Source of the DNA: an uncultured Bacteroidales bacterium
GTDB taxonomy: Bacteria > Bacteroidota > Bacteroidia > Bacteroidales > P3
Length of the DNA: 64,000 nt
Assembly (NCBI GenBank): GCA_905234695.1
Contig: CAJOHZ010000004.1
Location: 1 to 64,000, forward strand
Reading direction: 5' to 3'
In this document: positions 16,300-27,800 of the stretch, piece by piece
Numbering within the stretch: position 1 is the first letter of the stretch
Layout: each line of letters opens with the position of its first letter
The notes under the pieces: generated by a model
What the model was told of the DNA's origin: nothing
The model's database searches: none
What the model saw: only the letters and a program-made list of their open reading frames with translations
Translations under genes and position numbers: made by a program

Positions 16300-16668
16300 A
16301 TGGCAGTAATCACAATCAATGGGATGCAGTTCTATGCATTCCACGGCTGTTTCTGTGAGGAGCAGGCTATCGGCACCCGTTTCCGTGTCGACGTGGCCTA
16401 TGAGACCGATACAACGAAAGCCCAGCAGTCGGACAATATCGAGGACACGGTGAGCTACTTGGCGGTCTATCGGGCATTGAAGGAAGAGATGGAAATCCCC
16501 TCGCATCTGCTGGAGCATGTGGCCGACAGAATAGCCCGTCGGCTACTGGCGGATTTCGGAGCGATAGAACGGGTGGAAGTATCTGTTTCCAAGATTGCTC
16601 CGCCGCTGGGAGGCGAGATGGAGTCGGTCTCCGTGAAGATTACAAAAGACCGTTTTCCGCGAAACTGA
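16300..16668 (+). CDS. folB: dihydroneopterin aldolase
   Basis: 122 residues: 'INGMQFYAFHGCFCEEQAIG' start, 'DTVSYLAVYRALKEEM', 'HLLEHVADRIARRLL', and 'VEVSVSKIAPPLGGEM', the standard FolB pattern. It converts dihydroneopterin to 6-hydroxymethyl-dihydropterin and glycolaldehyde in folate synthesis. It is the last gene of the isomerase-pheS-folB unit, 16 bp after pheS. Its last 29 bases overlap the end of radC on the other strand. Confidence 0.95.
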   Translation: MAVITINGMQFYAFHGCFCEEQAIGTRFRVDVAYETDTTKAQQSDNIEDTVSYLAVYRALKEEMEIPSHLLEHVADRIARRLLADFGAIERVEVSVSKIAPPLGGEMESVSVKITKDRFPRN

Positions 16669-17374
16669 AGTAATCGGCTTTCCCATCGGGGTTGATGCCC
16701 ACAATCAGATGGTCGACAAGCTTGATGGAGAGTAAGTTTCCGGCGTCGGAGAGGCGCTGGGTGAGACTCTTGTCTGCACGGCTGGGGGTGAGGTTTCCCG
16801 AGGGGTGGTTGTGGGCCACCGCCACAGAGACGGCACGGTGCTCCAGCGCGGCGGCAAAGATGACCCGCAAGTCGACACTCGTGTTGGTCAGTCCACCGAT
16901 ACTAATCCGCTGTTTCCATGTTACTTTGTTGTGGTTTGAAAGGTAGATGGCCCAGAATTCCTCATGGGGTAGGTCAACGATGCTTGGCGCGATGATGTGG
17001 AAGAGGTCGCGGCTGTCTTTGGCGTAGTTGTCCTTGGTCGTGCGCTGCTCGCTCAACATGCGGTTGCCAAGTTCCAAGGCGGCAAGGACGGTGACGGCCT
17101 TCGCCGTGCCGATGCCTTTGAAGTCTTTCTGCAACTCGCTTACTTCCAGTCTGGCGAGGTCGGTCAAACTGCCGTTGGAGCGGTTGAGGATGGCCTGTGC
17201 CAAATCAATGGCACTGGCCCCTCGGATGCCGGTGCGTAGCAGGATGGCAATGAGCTCGCTGTTGGTGAGACTCTTCTTTCCGTGGGCGACCATTCTCTCG
17301 CGGGGCTTGTCGTCTTCGTCCCACTGCGGTATCGGTAGCGCTTTCAGTTCGTTAAATTCGTTGTGCTTTTTCAT
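16640..17374 (-). CDS. radC: RadC family JAB-domain protein
   Basis: 244 residues, usual length. An N-terminal helix-hairpin-helix-like part ('NSELIAILLRTGIRGASAID') is followed by the JAB/MPN domain with the metal-binding motif 'VAVAHNHPSGNLTPSRAD' (H-x-H and D). The name is historic; a role in DNA repair is not well supported, and the biochemical function is unknown. A weak -7 element TATTTTTG lies on the minus strand at 17392-17399. The stop lies within the end of folB. Confidence 0.95.
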   Translation of the reverse strand: MKKHNEFNELKALPIPQWDEDDKPRERMVAHGKKSLTNSELIAILLRTGIRGASAIDLAQAILNRSNGSLTDLARLEVSELQKDFKGIGTAKAVTVLAALELGNRMLSEQRTTKDNYAKDSRDLFHIIAPSIVDLPHEEFWAIYLSNHNKVTWKQRISIGGLTNTSVDLRVIFAAALEHRAVSVAVAHNHPSGNLTPSRADKSLTQRLSDAGNLLSIKLVDHLIVGINPDGKADYFSFAENGLL

Positions 17375-17420
17375 CGCAATTTATTTTTTTGCAAAAATAC
17401 GCTTTTTTTCAGAAAAAACC

Positions 17421-17450
17421 TTGTCACGTTGATAAAATTTCTTATCTTTG
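17421..17450 (+). promoter_or_regulatory. Bacteroidetes-type promoter of secDF
   Basis: TTG (17421-17423), 19-base spacer, TATCTTTG (17443-17450), 47 bp before the ATG. One of the best consensus matches in the window. Confidence 0.75.
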
Positions 17451-17497
17451 CATGTTCAAAAAGTATACAAACTAAAAATAACTTTAATACGTAAGAA

Positions 17498-20400
17498 ATG
17501 CAGAATAAAGGACTTATCAGATTTTTGACATGGACTTTCATCTTGGTCTGTTTGTATCAATTGTCGTTTACAGTTGTAACAAGCTTCGTGGAGAAGAATG
17601 CCAAAAATGATGCAATTGCCCGTGTAGAGAGCAAAGAAACGCAAAATTCGATTGACCTTAAAGCCAACGGAGATCAGAACCGCAGACAGGAGCTTCAGGA
17701 CTCGCTGCTGAAGGCTTATGAGTCGCAATACCTTTACACCAAGGCGAATGAGAAAATTTTCCTCGGTTACACCTATCGCCAGTGCCAGTCGAGAGAGATC
17801 AACCTGGGTCTGGACCTGAAAGGTGGTATGAACGTGATGCTTGAGGTCTCCACCGTGGATGTGGTGCGTGCCCTCGCCAACAACACCGACGACTCGGTGT
17901 TCAACAAAGCCATCGCGATGGCCATCGCCAACCAGAAGACCACCACGAATCGTGATTTCGTGACCCTCTTTTATGAGGCCATCCGGGAGATTAACCCCGA
18001 TGTCCAGCTGGCTCCGTATTTCAACACCCAGCTCCGCGACCGCATCAAGTTGAACGATGACAATGACGCCGTGATCAAGGTGGTCAAGGAAGAGGCTGCA
18101 AGTGCCTACGACCGCACTTACGAAATCCTCCGTCAGCGTATCGACAAATTCGGTGTGGCACAGCCCACCATCCAGCAGCTCCGTGCTTCCGAGCGCATCC
18201 TGGTGGAACTGCCCGGCGTGAAAGACCCCAAACGTGTGGAGAAACTGCTGCAGGGTACTGCCCAGTTGGAATTCTGGCTGACTTACGACAACGCAGAGGC
18301 GTTGCAGATGCTAGAGAAGGCCGACCAGTACATCGCCTCAATCGGTGTCAGCGGCACCGTCGAGACCGAAGAGGTCGAGGAGAACGAGCCCGCCGTGGCC
18401 GATGCGGCCAACGAAGGCGACTCGCTGCTGAACGCCCTTGCTACCAACGAGGAGAAAGTGAACGACGTGACGAACGACAGCGAACATCCGCTGTTCAACG
18501 AAAATATGCTGATGGCGAATGTGGGTCCCAACGGCACTATCGTGAAGGGTCCAGTGGTGGGCTATGCCGCCGCCAAGAACCGCGACGCCATCAGCGAGAT
18601 GCTTGCACTGGCATACGAGAAAAAAGCCCTTCCTTCGTCGGTGAAGTTCCTCTGGGGTGCCAAGCCGATCAACGAGAGCTCGGACATGTATGAACTCTAT
18701 GCCATCCGCATCACCACCCGCGACGGTTCGGCACTGCTCGACGGCGGTGTCATCACCGACGCCCGTCAGGATTTCAGCAACAATGGCGGAAATGAGATTT
18801 CCATGACAATGAATAACGAGGGCGCGCGCGAATGGAAGCGCATCACCGGTGACAACATCGGCCGTTGCGTCGCCATCGTGCTGGACGACCTGGTCTATTC
18901 CGCCCCCACTGTGCAGAATGAGATTTCCGGCGGTCGCTCTTCGATTACCGGCCAGTTCACCCTCGAAGAGGCGAAAGACCTTGCCAATATCCTGAAGTCC
19001 GGTAAGCTGCCTGCTCCGGCCATCATCGTTCAGGAAGAGGTTGTTGGTCCTTCGCTGGGTCAGGAGTCCATCAACAGAGGTCTTATCTCGTTTATCCTGG
19101 CCTTCATCGTGGTGCTCATCTACATGGTGATTTTCTATAACCGCGGTGGTTGGATTTCCGTCGTGGCCCTCATCACCAATATCTTCCTGCTGATGGGCGT
19201 GCTTGCCTCTGTGGGTGCGGTGCTCACCATGCCGGGTATTGCCGGTATCGTGTTGACCCTCGCCATGGCAGTGGACGGCAACGTTATTATATATGAACGT
19301 ATCAAAGAAGAATTGCGTGCCGGTGCCAGCATTGCCAACGCGGTGACCACCGGTTTCAAGAACGCCTACTCCGCCATCATCGACGGTCAGGTGACCACCT
19401 TCCTGCTGGGTTTGGTGCTGATTATGTTCGGTTCGGGTCCTGTCCAGGGCTTCGCCGTCACCCTCTGCATCGGTATCGCAACATCGCTGTTCACCTCGAT
19501 CTTCATCACCCGTCTGTGCATCGACAGCCGTCTGAACCATAAGAAGGTCCTTTCGTTCTCCTTCCCCTTCTCGGAGAACTTCATGCGCAACGCCCATGTG
19601 GATTTCATCGGCAAACGCAAAACTTTCTATATTATTGCCGGTGTGGCCATCATCATCTGTCTGACGGGTCTCTTCACCCGCAAACTTAACCCTGGTATCG
19701 ACTTCACGGGTGGCCGTACTTATGTGGTCCGTTTCGACAAGCCGGTGAATGCCGTGGATGTCCGCGCTGCGTTGACCACCGAGTTCGGCGACGCCCCCGA
19801 GGTGAAGACCTATGGTCCTACCTCGCAGGTGAAGGTGACGACCAAGTATAAATCTGATATTAGCAATGACGAGGTCAGCAACGAGATTGTCAGCAAGTTG
19901 TATGCTGGTACGAAGCAGTTCTTCGCCAAGGAACTGAGCGAAGAGGAGTTCCGCTCCACCGAGACCACCTCGCTGGGTATTATCCAGTCGGCACAGGTGG
20001 GACCCACGATTGCCAACGACTTGGTACGCAACGCTATCTTGGCGGTTATCGGCGGTCTGATTGTGATGTTCGTCTACATCGGTCTCCGTTTCCGCAGCTG
20101 GCGTTTCGGCGTGGGTAGTGTGGTGGCCTTGGCACACGATACCATCTTGGTGATGGGTGTCTTTGCCTTGCTCCATGGCCTGCTGCCGTTCAACCTGGAT
20201 GTGGACCAGTCGTTCATCGCGGCGGTGTTGACGGTCATCGGTTACTCGATCAACGCCACGGTGGTGATCTTCGACCGTGTGCGTGAGTTCCGCAAACTGT
20301 ATCCGAAGCGCGACCTGATGACGCTGATGAACGATGCCATCAACTCCACGTTGGCCCGTACCATCAACACCAGCGGCACCACTTTCTTCACCCTGTTGAT

Positions 20401-20557
20401 GATGTTCATCTTCGGCGGTGAGGTTATCCGCGGTTTCATCTTCGCCATCCTGGTGGGTGTGCTGGTCGGTGTCTTCTCGTCGCTTTGCATTGCCTGCCCC
20501 ATTGTGTACAACATCTCCAAGCGCAGCCAGAAACAGGTGGCGGTTGAGAAACAATAA
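17498..20557 (+). CDS. secDF: SecDF fusion, protein translocase subunits
   Basis: 1,019 residues, the fused form typical of Bacteroidetes. SecD part: first membrane segment at residues ~7-27, 'NLGLDLKGGMNVMLEV' near 100, a long periplasmic P1 domain, and six-helix core with 'MAVDGNVIIYERIKEEL'. SecF part from about residue 690: 'GIDFTGGRTYVVRF' and 'TVIGYSINATVVIFDRVREF'. It uses the proton motive force to help complete SecYEG export. The residues ~290-330 of P1 form an acidic linker rich in Glu and Asn. A consensus promoter precedes it. Confidence 0.97.
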   Translation: MQNKGLIRFLTWTFILVCLYQLSFTVVTSFVEKNAKNDAIARVESKETQNSIDLKANGDQNRRQELQDSLLKAYESQYLYTKANEKIFLGYTYRQCQSREINLGLDLKGGMNVMLEVSTVDVVRALANNTDDSVFNKAIAMAIANQKTTTNRDFVTLFYEAIREINPDVQLAPYFNTQLRDRIKLNDDNDAVIKVVKEEAASAYDRTYEILRQRIDKFGVAQPTIQQLRASERILVELPGVKDPKRVEKLLQGTAQLEFWLTYDNAEALQMLEKADQYIASIGVSGTVETEEVEENEPAVADAANEGDSLLNALATNEEKVNDVTNDSEHPLFNENMLMANVGPNGTIVKGPVVGYAAAKNRDAISEMLALAYEKKALPSSVKFLWGAKPINESSDMYELYAIRITTRDGSALLDGGVITDARQDFSNNGGNEISMTMNNEGAREWKRITGDNIGRCVAIVLDDLVYSAPTVQNEISGGRSSITGQFTLEEAKDLANILKSGKLPAPAIIVQEEVVGPSLGQESINRGLISFILAFIVVLIYMVIFYNRGGWISVVALITNIFLLMGVLASVGAVLTMPGIAGIVLTLAMAVDGNVIIYERIKEELRAGASIANAVTTGFKNAYSAIIDGQVTTFLLGLVLIMFGSGPVQGFAVTLCIGIATSLFTSIFITRLCIDSRLNHKKVLSFSFPFSENFMRNAHVDFIGKRKTFYIIAGVAIIICLTGLFTRKLNPGIDFTGGRTYVVRFDKPVNAVDVRAALTTEFGDAPEVKTYGPTSQVKVTTKYKSDISNDEVSNEIVSKLYAGTKQFFAKELSEEEFRSTETTSLGIIQSAQVGPTIANDLVRNAILAVIGGLIVMFVYIGLRFRSWRFGVGSVVALAHDTILVMGVFALLHGLLPFNLDVDQSFIAAVLTVIGYSINATVVIFDRVREFRKLYPKRDLMTLMNDAINSTLARTINTSGTTFFTLLMMFIFGGEVIRGFIFAILVGVLVGVFSSLCIACPIVYNISKRSQKQVAVEKQ

Positions 20558-20569
20558 AAGAATAGTATT

Positions 20570-20953
20570 GTGAATATTGGATGGATCATAGCGTTAGCCC
20601 TTCTTGGATTCGGCGTTTCGTTGAAGAAACAGATAGCCGAATCCAAGAGAGACGCTGAGTCCTGTCCCCAAGGGCCGGCTCCTGCGGTGGAGTCGCTGTT
20701 CGAAGAGGAGCAGGACGAGCCGCTCCCCCAGTCGTTTGAAGATGAGGAGCGCGAGGCAGGGTATTTCAGCTATGAAACCATCGACGCGGTGGAAGAAAAC
20801 AGGCCTTTTGAAGAGGTTTCGGTGACTCCCGTCATAGAGGACGAGCGGTATGACTCGCCCCTGTTCGGAGACTTTGACCTTCGTCAGGCGATCATCTACC
20901 AGACGATATTGCACAATGAATATCTTCCGAACTACAACTACAATAGAAATTAA
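20570..20953 (+). CDS. small membrane-anchored acidic protein
   Basis: 127 residues from a GTG start (no in-frame ATG nearby). One short N-terminal membrane helix ('IGWIIALALLGFGVSL'), then an acidic, probably disordered region (E/D-rich), ending 'FDLRQAIIYQTILHNEYLPN', a motif I associate with short uncharacterised Bacteroidetes proteins. It starts 12 bp after secDF and is probably co-transcribed. The function is unknown. Confidence 0.65.
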   Translation: MNIGWIIALALLGFGVSLKKQIAESKRDAESCPQGPAPAVESLFEEEQDEPLPQSFEDEEREAGYFSYETIDAVEENRPFEEVSVTPVIEDERYDSPLFGDFDLRQAIIYQTILHNEYLPNYNYNRN

Positions 20954-20984
20954 TCCATCATTTAGTAATAATACCTATAAGAGT

Positions 20985-23900
20985 ATGTTTAGAAAAGTAC
21001 TAATGACAACTGTTCTGCTGCTGATGGCGAATATCGTCCTCGCGCAGGGTACTATCAAAGGTACCGTCGTCGACCCCAAGACAAAAGAGCCGGTGCCTTT
21101 CGCTAACGTCGTTGCCAAGCAAGACGGGAAACAAATCCGTGGTACGCAAACAGACTTTGACGGTAACTTCACCATTAAGCCCCTCAACGTCGGTAGATAC
21201 GACATTGAGGTGTCGTGCGTCGGCTATAACAAGTACGTGCGTGCGGGTCTGGATGTGAAGGCGTCGGGTTTCACTGTGTGTAACATTGATTTGACCTCAG
21301 CGTCCAAAACGCTGGAAGAGGTGGTGATCACCGAGGAGAAGGTTCCCGTGATTGAAATTGGATCGGCTGAGTCGGGTCAGCGTCTTTCGTCCGATGATAT
21401 TGCCCGTATGCCGGGAACATCGGTCGAGAGCATTGTGGCTGCCGTCGGTGGCGTCGGTTATAGCGACGGTGGTACGGGAACGGCCCGTGGTGAGGACGGC
21501 ATGGTGACCATGACTGGCGGTGTGCGTAAGCGTACCGGTGTGAATGTTCCGAAAGAGGCCATCGCCGAAATCCAGGTGATTCTTGGCGGTACTCCCGCCA
21601 GCATCGGTGAGGCTATCGGTGGTACACAGATTATCACCCTCAAACCGCCTTCAAGCCAGTTCAAGGGTATTGTCAAGTACGAGACATATCTCGATTATCG
21701 TCTGCATAACAACCTGATGCTGTATCTGACGGGTCCTATCTTCAAGCAGAAGATTAAGGATGAGAACGGAACCGTTACGGGTGACCGTACCTTGGTGGGT
21801 TTCCGTCTCACTGCACAGGGCGCCTATCAGAACAATCCGCTGTACCGGCCCAAAGGCTATCGTTATCTGGTGGTCAACGACGAGTTGGTCCAGCAGTATG
21901 AGGCAGCCCCCATTAGCTACAACCCGGTGACGGGCGAGGTCAACTATGCAGCAGAGTCGGGTCTGTACAAGGATGCCTTTGTGGAGATTACACGTCCCAC
22001 CAAGAAAGACTTTAGTGGCGATGCGAGCCGTGTCCCCAATATGCGTTCGTATTCCATCAACGCCGAGGCGGCCTTTGATATCCGCTTTTCGGATTACGCC
22101 ACCTTAACCGTCACAGGTGAGTACGACTACAGCCATGGTGCCAGCACCAGCCTGATGCCGTTGAACATGACCCGGTCGGCCAACGGTGTTTCCACCACGA
22201 CCAACGCGGTGATTACCGTCGACTTCACCCAGCGTTTCCCCGATGAGGAGGCTTCCGCCAACAACACCGAGGGCGAAACCAAGGCAGGCAAGGCGGTGAA
22301 GAATGTCATGTACAACATCACCGGTATGTTCAACCGCTACAAATCCCATTCGTATAATGAGATTTTCGGCGGTTCGTTGGACGATATCTTCAAATATGGA
22401 TACAACGGTTACCTGGAGACCAACCAGGAACCCACCTACGAGTTTAACCCCCAGTTCGACAACTACGGTATCAGCCGTGCTGCGTATGTCCAGAATAGCT
22501 GGCGTTCGCGCATTGACTGGGATTCCTACAAGCCTTACGAGGGCAACCAAGTGTATGCCAACTACAACCTGCAACTTCTCGGTATTCCCGAAATTGGTGC
22601 AAGTTCGTTGACCAACATTGATATGCTTCGTTACTTCAAGGGCTTGGCCAATGGTGATACGCCTTCGTCTATTTTCGGTATGAATGGTAGCGGAGGAAAT
22701 CCTTATTTTCCGAATGTTGGTGTCCAGAGCACGGGCTTCAGCCAGGTGCAGTACGACTACATCTATTTGCAGGCCAAGGCTTCGGCTGATATCAAGGGCC
22801 ACGCGGTGGAAATCGGTTTCCAATACGACCGTGTAGACCAGTCCGCTTTTAGCATGAACCCCACCGCCATCTGGACGGTGATGCGTGAAATCGCCAACCG
22901 TCATATCTCCCAGTTAGACCTTTCTCATCCGCACTTTACGGAAGAGGGCTCCAGCCTGTATGTCACCTATGACCGTTTGTACAACGAGCCGCAGCAGGCC
23001 TACTTCGACCGCGCAATGCGTGACTACCTCGGATGGACGGGCGACTACGACAAAGATCGCACATGGATGGATATCGACCGCTACACTCCGGAGCAGTATG
23101 TGGAAGCCGGCGGTCTGGATATGTTCTCCTCGGATGAACTCTTCAACAATGCATATTCGCTTAATACCGGTTCGATTGTCTACTACTATGGTTACGACCA
23201 TACGGGTAAGAAATATAACAGCAGCAACTGGAGCCTGAAGGATTTCTTCAATCCGACAGACCCCAAATACCGTCATCTCCCCTCGTTCAGCCCCACCTAT
23301 ATGGCTGGCTACATTCAGGACCAGTTCTATTTCCAAGACCTGATTTTCAACGTGGGTGTCCGCGTGGACTATTTCGACGGAAACCAGTTTGTGCTGAAAG
23401 ACCCCTATCTGCTGTATGAATCCTATACGGTGAAAGACCTGAAGGATGGCAAAGCTGCCTATCAGGGTGATATCTATAGCGGAGCCGGTGACGACTGGGT
23501 GGTCTATGTGGACGCTGCCGATGCAGAGACTCCGACCATCTATGGTTACCGTAACGGTTCTGTGTGGTATGATGTCAACGGTGTGGAGTTGAGCTCGCCG
23601 ACTCAGATTAACGGTAAGTCGGGTAACCCCACTCCCTATCGTACTCCTGCCGGTCAGACCGCCCGTCAGAACTCCACCGTCGGTACAGATGCCTTCGAGG
23701 ACTACAAACCGCAGGTGGTGGTGATGCCCCGTATCGCCTTCTCGTTCCCGGTGGGCGACAACTCGCAGTTCAAGGCCAGCTATGACATTATCGCCCGTCG
23801 TCCTTCGGGTGGTTGGCAGGCCGACTACATCGACTATATGTACATGACCAAGATTACCTCCACCAACAACCCCAACCTGAAACCGGAGCGTATCACCAAC

Positions 23901-24779
23901 TATGAGTTGGGCTTCCAGCAGGCGTTGAACCAGTCGTCGGCCGTCAGCATTTCGGCTTACTACAAAGAGACCCGCGACCTGATTCAGTTGGTGCAGTACC
24001 CGGGTGCCGACCCCAAGCCGGGTTACTATTCCTATGACAACCTCGACTTCAAGACCATCAAGGGTCTCACCTTTGGCTATGACCTCCGTCAGACCAAGAA
24101 CGTCCGTATCAATGCCAACTACACGTTGCAGTATGCAGAAGGTACCGGTCTGTCCAGCACCACGATGCAGGAACTTATCAAAGAAGGTTACACTACGCTG
24201 AAGATGCTCAACCCCATCAGCGACGACCGTCGTCATGAGTTTAAGGCCAATGTCGACTTCCGTTACTTCAGCGGTTCCAAGTACAATGGACCCACCATCA
24301 CCCGTGTGGTGAAAGACAGCACTGGCGAGGCTCGTCAGAAGACCGTCAAGCTGTTGGAGAACTTCGGTGTCAACTTCATGGCTGTTGCCCAGTCGGGCCG
24401 CCCCTATACCAAGGCGTTCAGCAACACGCAGACCACCATTGTGGGTAGCTACCGCGGTGCCCGTCTGCCGTGGGGCTTCTATTTCAACATGATTGTGGAT
24501 AAGTCCTTCCCCCTCAAGGTTGGAAAACGCAACACGATGCTGACGGTGGCCATGACAATCAACAACCTGTTTGACATCCGTAACATCACCAGTGTGTACA
24601 GTGTCACGGGCAACCCCGAGGACAACGGATACCTGACCGACCCCGAGACGCAGGCGACCATCAATGGTTATCTTGACCCCACTTCCTACAGAGACTTGTA
24701 CACGATTTCGCTGCGTAACAGTAGTTGGAACTACAGCAGCCCGCGTACCTTCAAGTTGTCCTTAACGTATGCTTTCTAA
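20985..24779 (+). CDS. TonB-dependent receptor with carboxypeptidase-like N-terminal domain
   Basis: 1,264 residues from the ATG at 20985, which gives a signal peptide (MFRKVLMTTVLLLMANIVLA). Next a CarboxypepD_reg-like domain ('GTIKGTVVDPKTKEPVPFAN'), a plug domain ('RMPGTSVESIVAAVGGVGYS', 'VNVPKEAIAEIQVILGGTPA'), and a 22-strand-type barrel ending in 'TFKLSLTYAF' with a terminal Phe. Substrate unknown; no SusD-like partner follows. Instead its stop precedes, by 25 bp, a giant secreted protein and then a PorV-like protein. The longer frame from 20850 overlaps the previous gene and lacks a signal peptide. Confidence 0.9.
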   Translation: MFRKVLMTTVLLLMANIVLAQGTIKGTVVDPKTKEPVPFANVVAKQDGKQIRGTQTDFDGNFTIKPLNVGRYDIEVSCVGYNKYVRAGLDVKASGFTVCNIDLTSASKTLEEVVITEEKVPVIEIGSAESGQRLSSDDIARMPGTSVESIVAAVGGVGYSDGGTGTARGEDGMVTMTGGVRKRTGVNVPKEAIAEIQVILGGTPASIGEAIGGTQIITLKPPSSQFKGIVKYETYLDYRLHNNLMLYLTGPIFKQKIKDENGTVTGDRTLVGFRLTAQGAYQNNPLYRPKGYRYLVVNDELVQQYEAAPISYNPVTGEVNYAAESGLYKDAFVEITRPTKKDFSGDASRVPNMRSYSINAEAAFDIRFSDYATLTVTGEYDYSHGASTSLMPLNMTRSANGVSTTTNAVITVDFTQRFPDEEASANNTEGETKAGKAVKNVMYNITGMFNRYKSHSYNEIFGGSLDDIFKYGYNGYLETNQEPTYEFNPQFDNYGISRAAYVQNSWRSRIDWDSYKPYEGNQVYANYNLQLLGIPEIGASSLTNIDMLRYFKGLANGDTPSSIFGMNGSGGNPYFPNVGVQSTGFSQVQYDYIYLQAKASADIKGHAVEIGFQYDRVDQSAFSMNPTAIWTVMREIANRHISQLDLSHPHFTEEGSSLYVTYDRLYNEPQQAYFDRAMRDYLGWTGDYDKDRTWMDIDRYTPEQYVEAGGLDMFSSDELFNNAYSLNTGSIVYYYGYDHTGKKYNSSNWSLKDFFNPTDPKYRHLPSFSPTYMAGYIQDQFYFQDLIFNVGVRVDYFDGNQFVLKDPYLLYESYTVKDLKDGKAAYQGDIYSGAGDDWVVYVDAADAETPTIYGYRNGSVWYDVNGVELSSPTQINGKSGNPTPYRTPAGQTARQNSTVGTDAFEDYKPQVVVMPRIAFSFPVGDNSQFKASYDIIARRPSGGWQADYIDYMYMTKITSTNNPNLKPERITNYELGFQQALNQSSAVSISAYYKETRDLIQLVQYPGADPKPGYYSYDNLDFKTIKGLTFGYDLRQTKNVRINANYTLQYAEGTGLSSTTMQELIKEGYTTLKMLNPISDDRRHEFKANVDFRYFSGSKYNGPTITRVVKDSTGEARQKTVKLLENFGVNFMAVAQSGRPYTKAFSNTQTTIVGSYRGARLPWGFYFNMIVDKSFPLKVGKRNTMLTVAMTINNLFDIRNITSVYSVTGNPEDNGYLTDPETQATINGYLDPTSYRDLYTISLRNSSWNYSSPRTFKLSLTYAF

Positions 24780-24804
24780 TCCAACGAGAAAAAATATTCA
24801 AGAT

Positions 24805-27800
24805 ATGAAGAATTACTTTAGCAAATTAGTATTGGTGGCGTTCCTCCTCACTTCGCTGACGGGGACTGCTGTCGCCCGTGACTGCCAGACTCACAGACGT
24901 CCGAATGCCAAACGGGCGGAGCTACAGTCCAAGGCCGCCACGTGCAAAAGAGCACAAAGTACCGCTGAGCTGAATGTCAACAATGTCCGTGCCATGATTA
25001 ATGGCTACGGCAACATGTGGTATGACGGAAGTGTGGCCCAGTACCATCTCCCCAAAGGGAGTAATACCTGCCCGCTGTACTGCTCGGCTCTCTGGATCGG
25101 TGGTACCGATGTCAATGAGCAGTTGCGTATTGCCGCCCTCCGTTTCGGACAGGAAGGTGACGACTATTGGCCGGGTCCGCTGGATTTGAGCACCGCGGCT
25201 GTCGAGCCTACGGTTTGTAATGCGTTCGACCGTCACTATGTAATCACCAAACCCGAAGTGCTGGCACTGAAGGCGATGTTCGACTATGACTCTCTGGGAG
25301 CCACAAAGAAAGAGGATGTGTTCGATGCCAATGCAGTGTCGAAGACCATCAAGGAGTGGCCCGCCCACGGCATCACGGCCAGCCAAAGTCCCTATCTGGC
25401 TCCCTTCTATGATGCCAACCACGACGGTCAGTACAACTGGGAAGACGGTGACTATCCTTATTACGATTTCGACAATGACCTCTGCCCCCGTACGCTGAAA
25501 CAGGAGTGGGGAAGAGAGTATACCCAGCATGTGGCAAAGACCATGGAAGATGAGGCCGGTTATGTGAGCGGAGGATTGCTCTCCGACCAGGTACTGAAAG
25601 GTGACCAGACCATTTGGTGGATCTTCAACGACATGGGTAACGTCCATACGGAGTCGAAAGGTCAGCCTATCGGTATGGAAATCCGTGCCCAGGCATTCGC
25701 TTTCTCGACCAACGACGAGATCAACAACATGACCTTCTACTCGTACGAGATTATCAACCGTTCCACGTATGAATTAAAAGACACCTACTTCAGCCAGTGG
25801 GTGGATCCGGATTTGGGATATGCTTACGATGACTATGTGGGTTGCGACGTGAAACGTGGTTTGGGTTATTGCTACAACGGTGACGGTTCCGACGGCCCCG
25901 GCTCGGGTTCCTATTCTGGCAATCCTCCCGCTGTCGGTATCGACTTCTTCCAAGGTCCTTACATGGATCCTGATGGCAAGGACAATCCCAAGATTGACAT
26001 CAACAAGATGCGTGCGCACTATGCTACCGACTTGGAGCGTTACAGACTGGCCGACGGTACCTACGACACCATCAGCCTGACCGACGACGCCGACCTGTAC
26101 TATCCCGATGCATGGTATTTCCAGCCGGGCGATGCAGTGGGCAACTGCGCCATCAACGGTGTGAACTTCGGTAACAACATTGTGGACGATGAGCGTTTCG
26201 GTATGCGCCGTTTCGTTTATTATAACAATGACAACAACGCTATCAGTGGTGAGCCCAGCAAGGCTACGGACTACTACAACTACCTGCGCGGTTATTGGAA
26301 AAACGGTACCCGTATGAAATATGGTGGAGATGGTCACAGTGAGACTTCGACGGGCATTACCGATTTCGATTGTGATTTCATGTTCCCGGGCAATAGCGAT
26401 AAGCTGTACTGGGGTACCGATGGTAATGTGGTGGACAACTGGACGGAGGAATCCGCTGGTAACCCTGCAGCCGACCGTCGTTTCATGCAGTCTGCCGGTC
26501 CCTTCACCCTGAAACCCGGTGCATTGAACTACATTACGGTGGGTATTCCTTTTGCACAGGCTTCCACAGGTGGCCCGATGGCTTCGGTGGAGTCTCTGCG
26601 TGAGATTGACGATATCTGTCAGGCTCTTTTCGAGAACTGCTTCAAGGTGCTCGACGGCCCCGAGGCTCCCACAATGGTGGTGCAGGAGATGTCGAACGAG
26701 GTTATCCTGTATCTCAAATATGACAATCCTGCCAGCAAGGGTGAGCATTACTCGGAGTTAGACCCGGGTATTCCCAGATACTGGACCGAGGTGGCTAAGG
26801 ATTCCAAGGGTGAGACGTTGAAGGCAAAAGACGGCAACGACAGCATTATCCGCCACACCTACTCGGATGACGAGCGTAGCTACAAGTTCGAAGGTTATCA
26901 GATTTATCAGTTGAAAGATGCACACGTCTCTGTGGCTGAAATCCGTGATATCACCAAGGCAAAGCTGATATACCAGTGCGATATCGAGAACTATTATGAT
27001 GCCATTGAGAGCATCAAGAAGGACAGCGTCAAGGAAAATGGCGTTTGGAGATATTGGTATGATACTGTCTGGAACGACAATCCCAGTGAGCCTATCGGAA
27101 CGCTGGTGAACTACACCGCCAACTCGACCACGAACCTCATTACGGGCAATATTATGGTTGAGGGTTCCAACCAGGGTGTCCAGCATGTGTTCCGTGTGAC
27201 CAATGACGCGTTCGCCTCGGGCCGTAACACCAAGTTGGTCAACAACAAGGAATACTATTTCATCTGCATTGCATACGCTCATAACCGTTACAAAGAGTAT
27301 GCCCAGACCGACCCCGATAAGTTGGATGGTCAGAAGGAGCCTTATCTGGCAGGCCGTACCAACGAGTTTGGCGGTACGATTACCCCAGTGAAGGCCATCC
27401 CGCATGATCCCTCTTCGGAGAATGGCGGTACGGTGGTGCAGGCCGAATTCGGCATGTGCCCCAACATCACCCGTATCGAGGGTTACGGTAACGGCGGCAA
27501 TATCCTCCGTCTCACCAATGCCTCTATCGAGGAATTGATGGGTGCCCCCGGTGTTCCCGGCAAGCCTGCTGGCAAGATGAATGACCGTACGAACAAGATG
27601 GAGGCCAACCCCTGCCAGATTCTCAATCCCCATTATGAGCAGAACTATGGTCCTATTACCGTTCGCGTGATTGACCCGCTGAGCGTCAAGGCTGGCAAGT
27701 ATCTCATCCGTTTCACCCAGAATGAGGATATCGACAACGCCCGCTGGATTATCAGTAAGTCTCCCGAAGATCCGACCTATGCCGACAATCCCTATCTGTA

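Noticed and set aside
18338..20554. 738-codon open frame antisense to secDF
   Set aside because: Shadow of secDF; rich in His, Asp and Gln with no domain.
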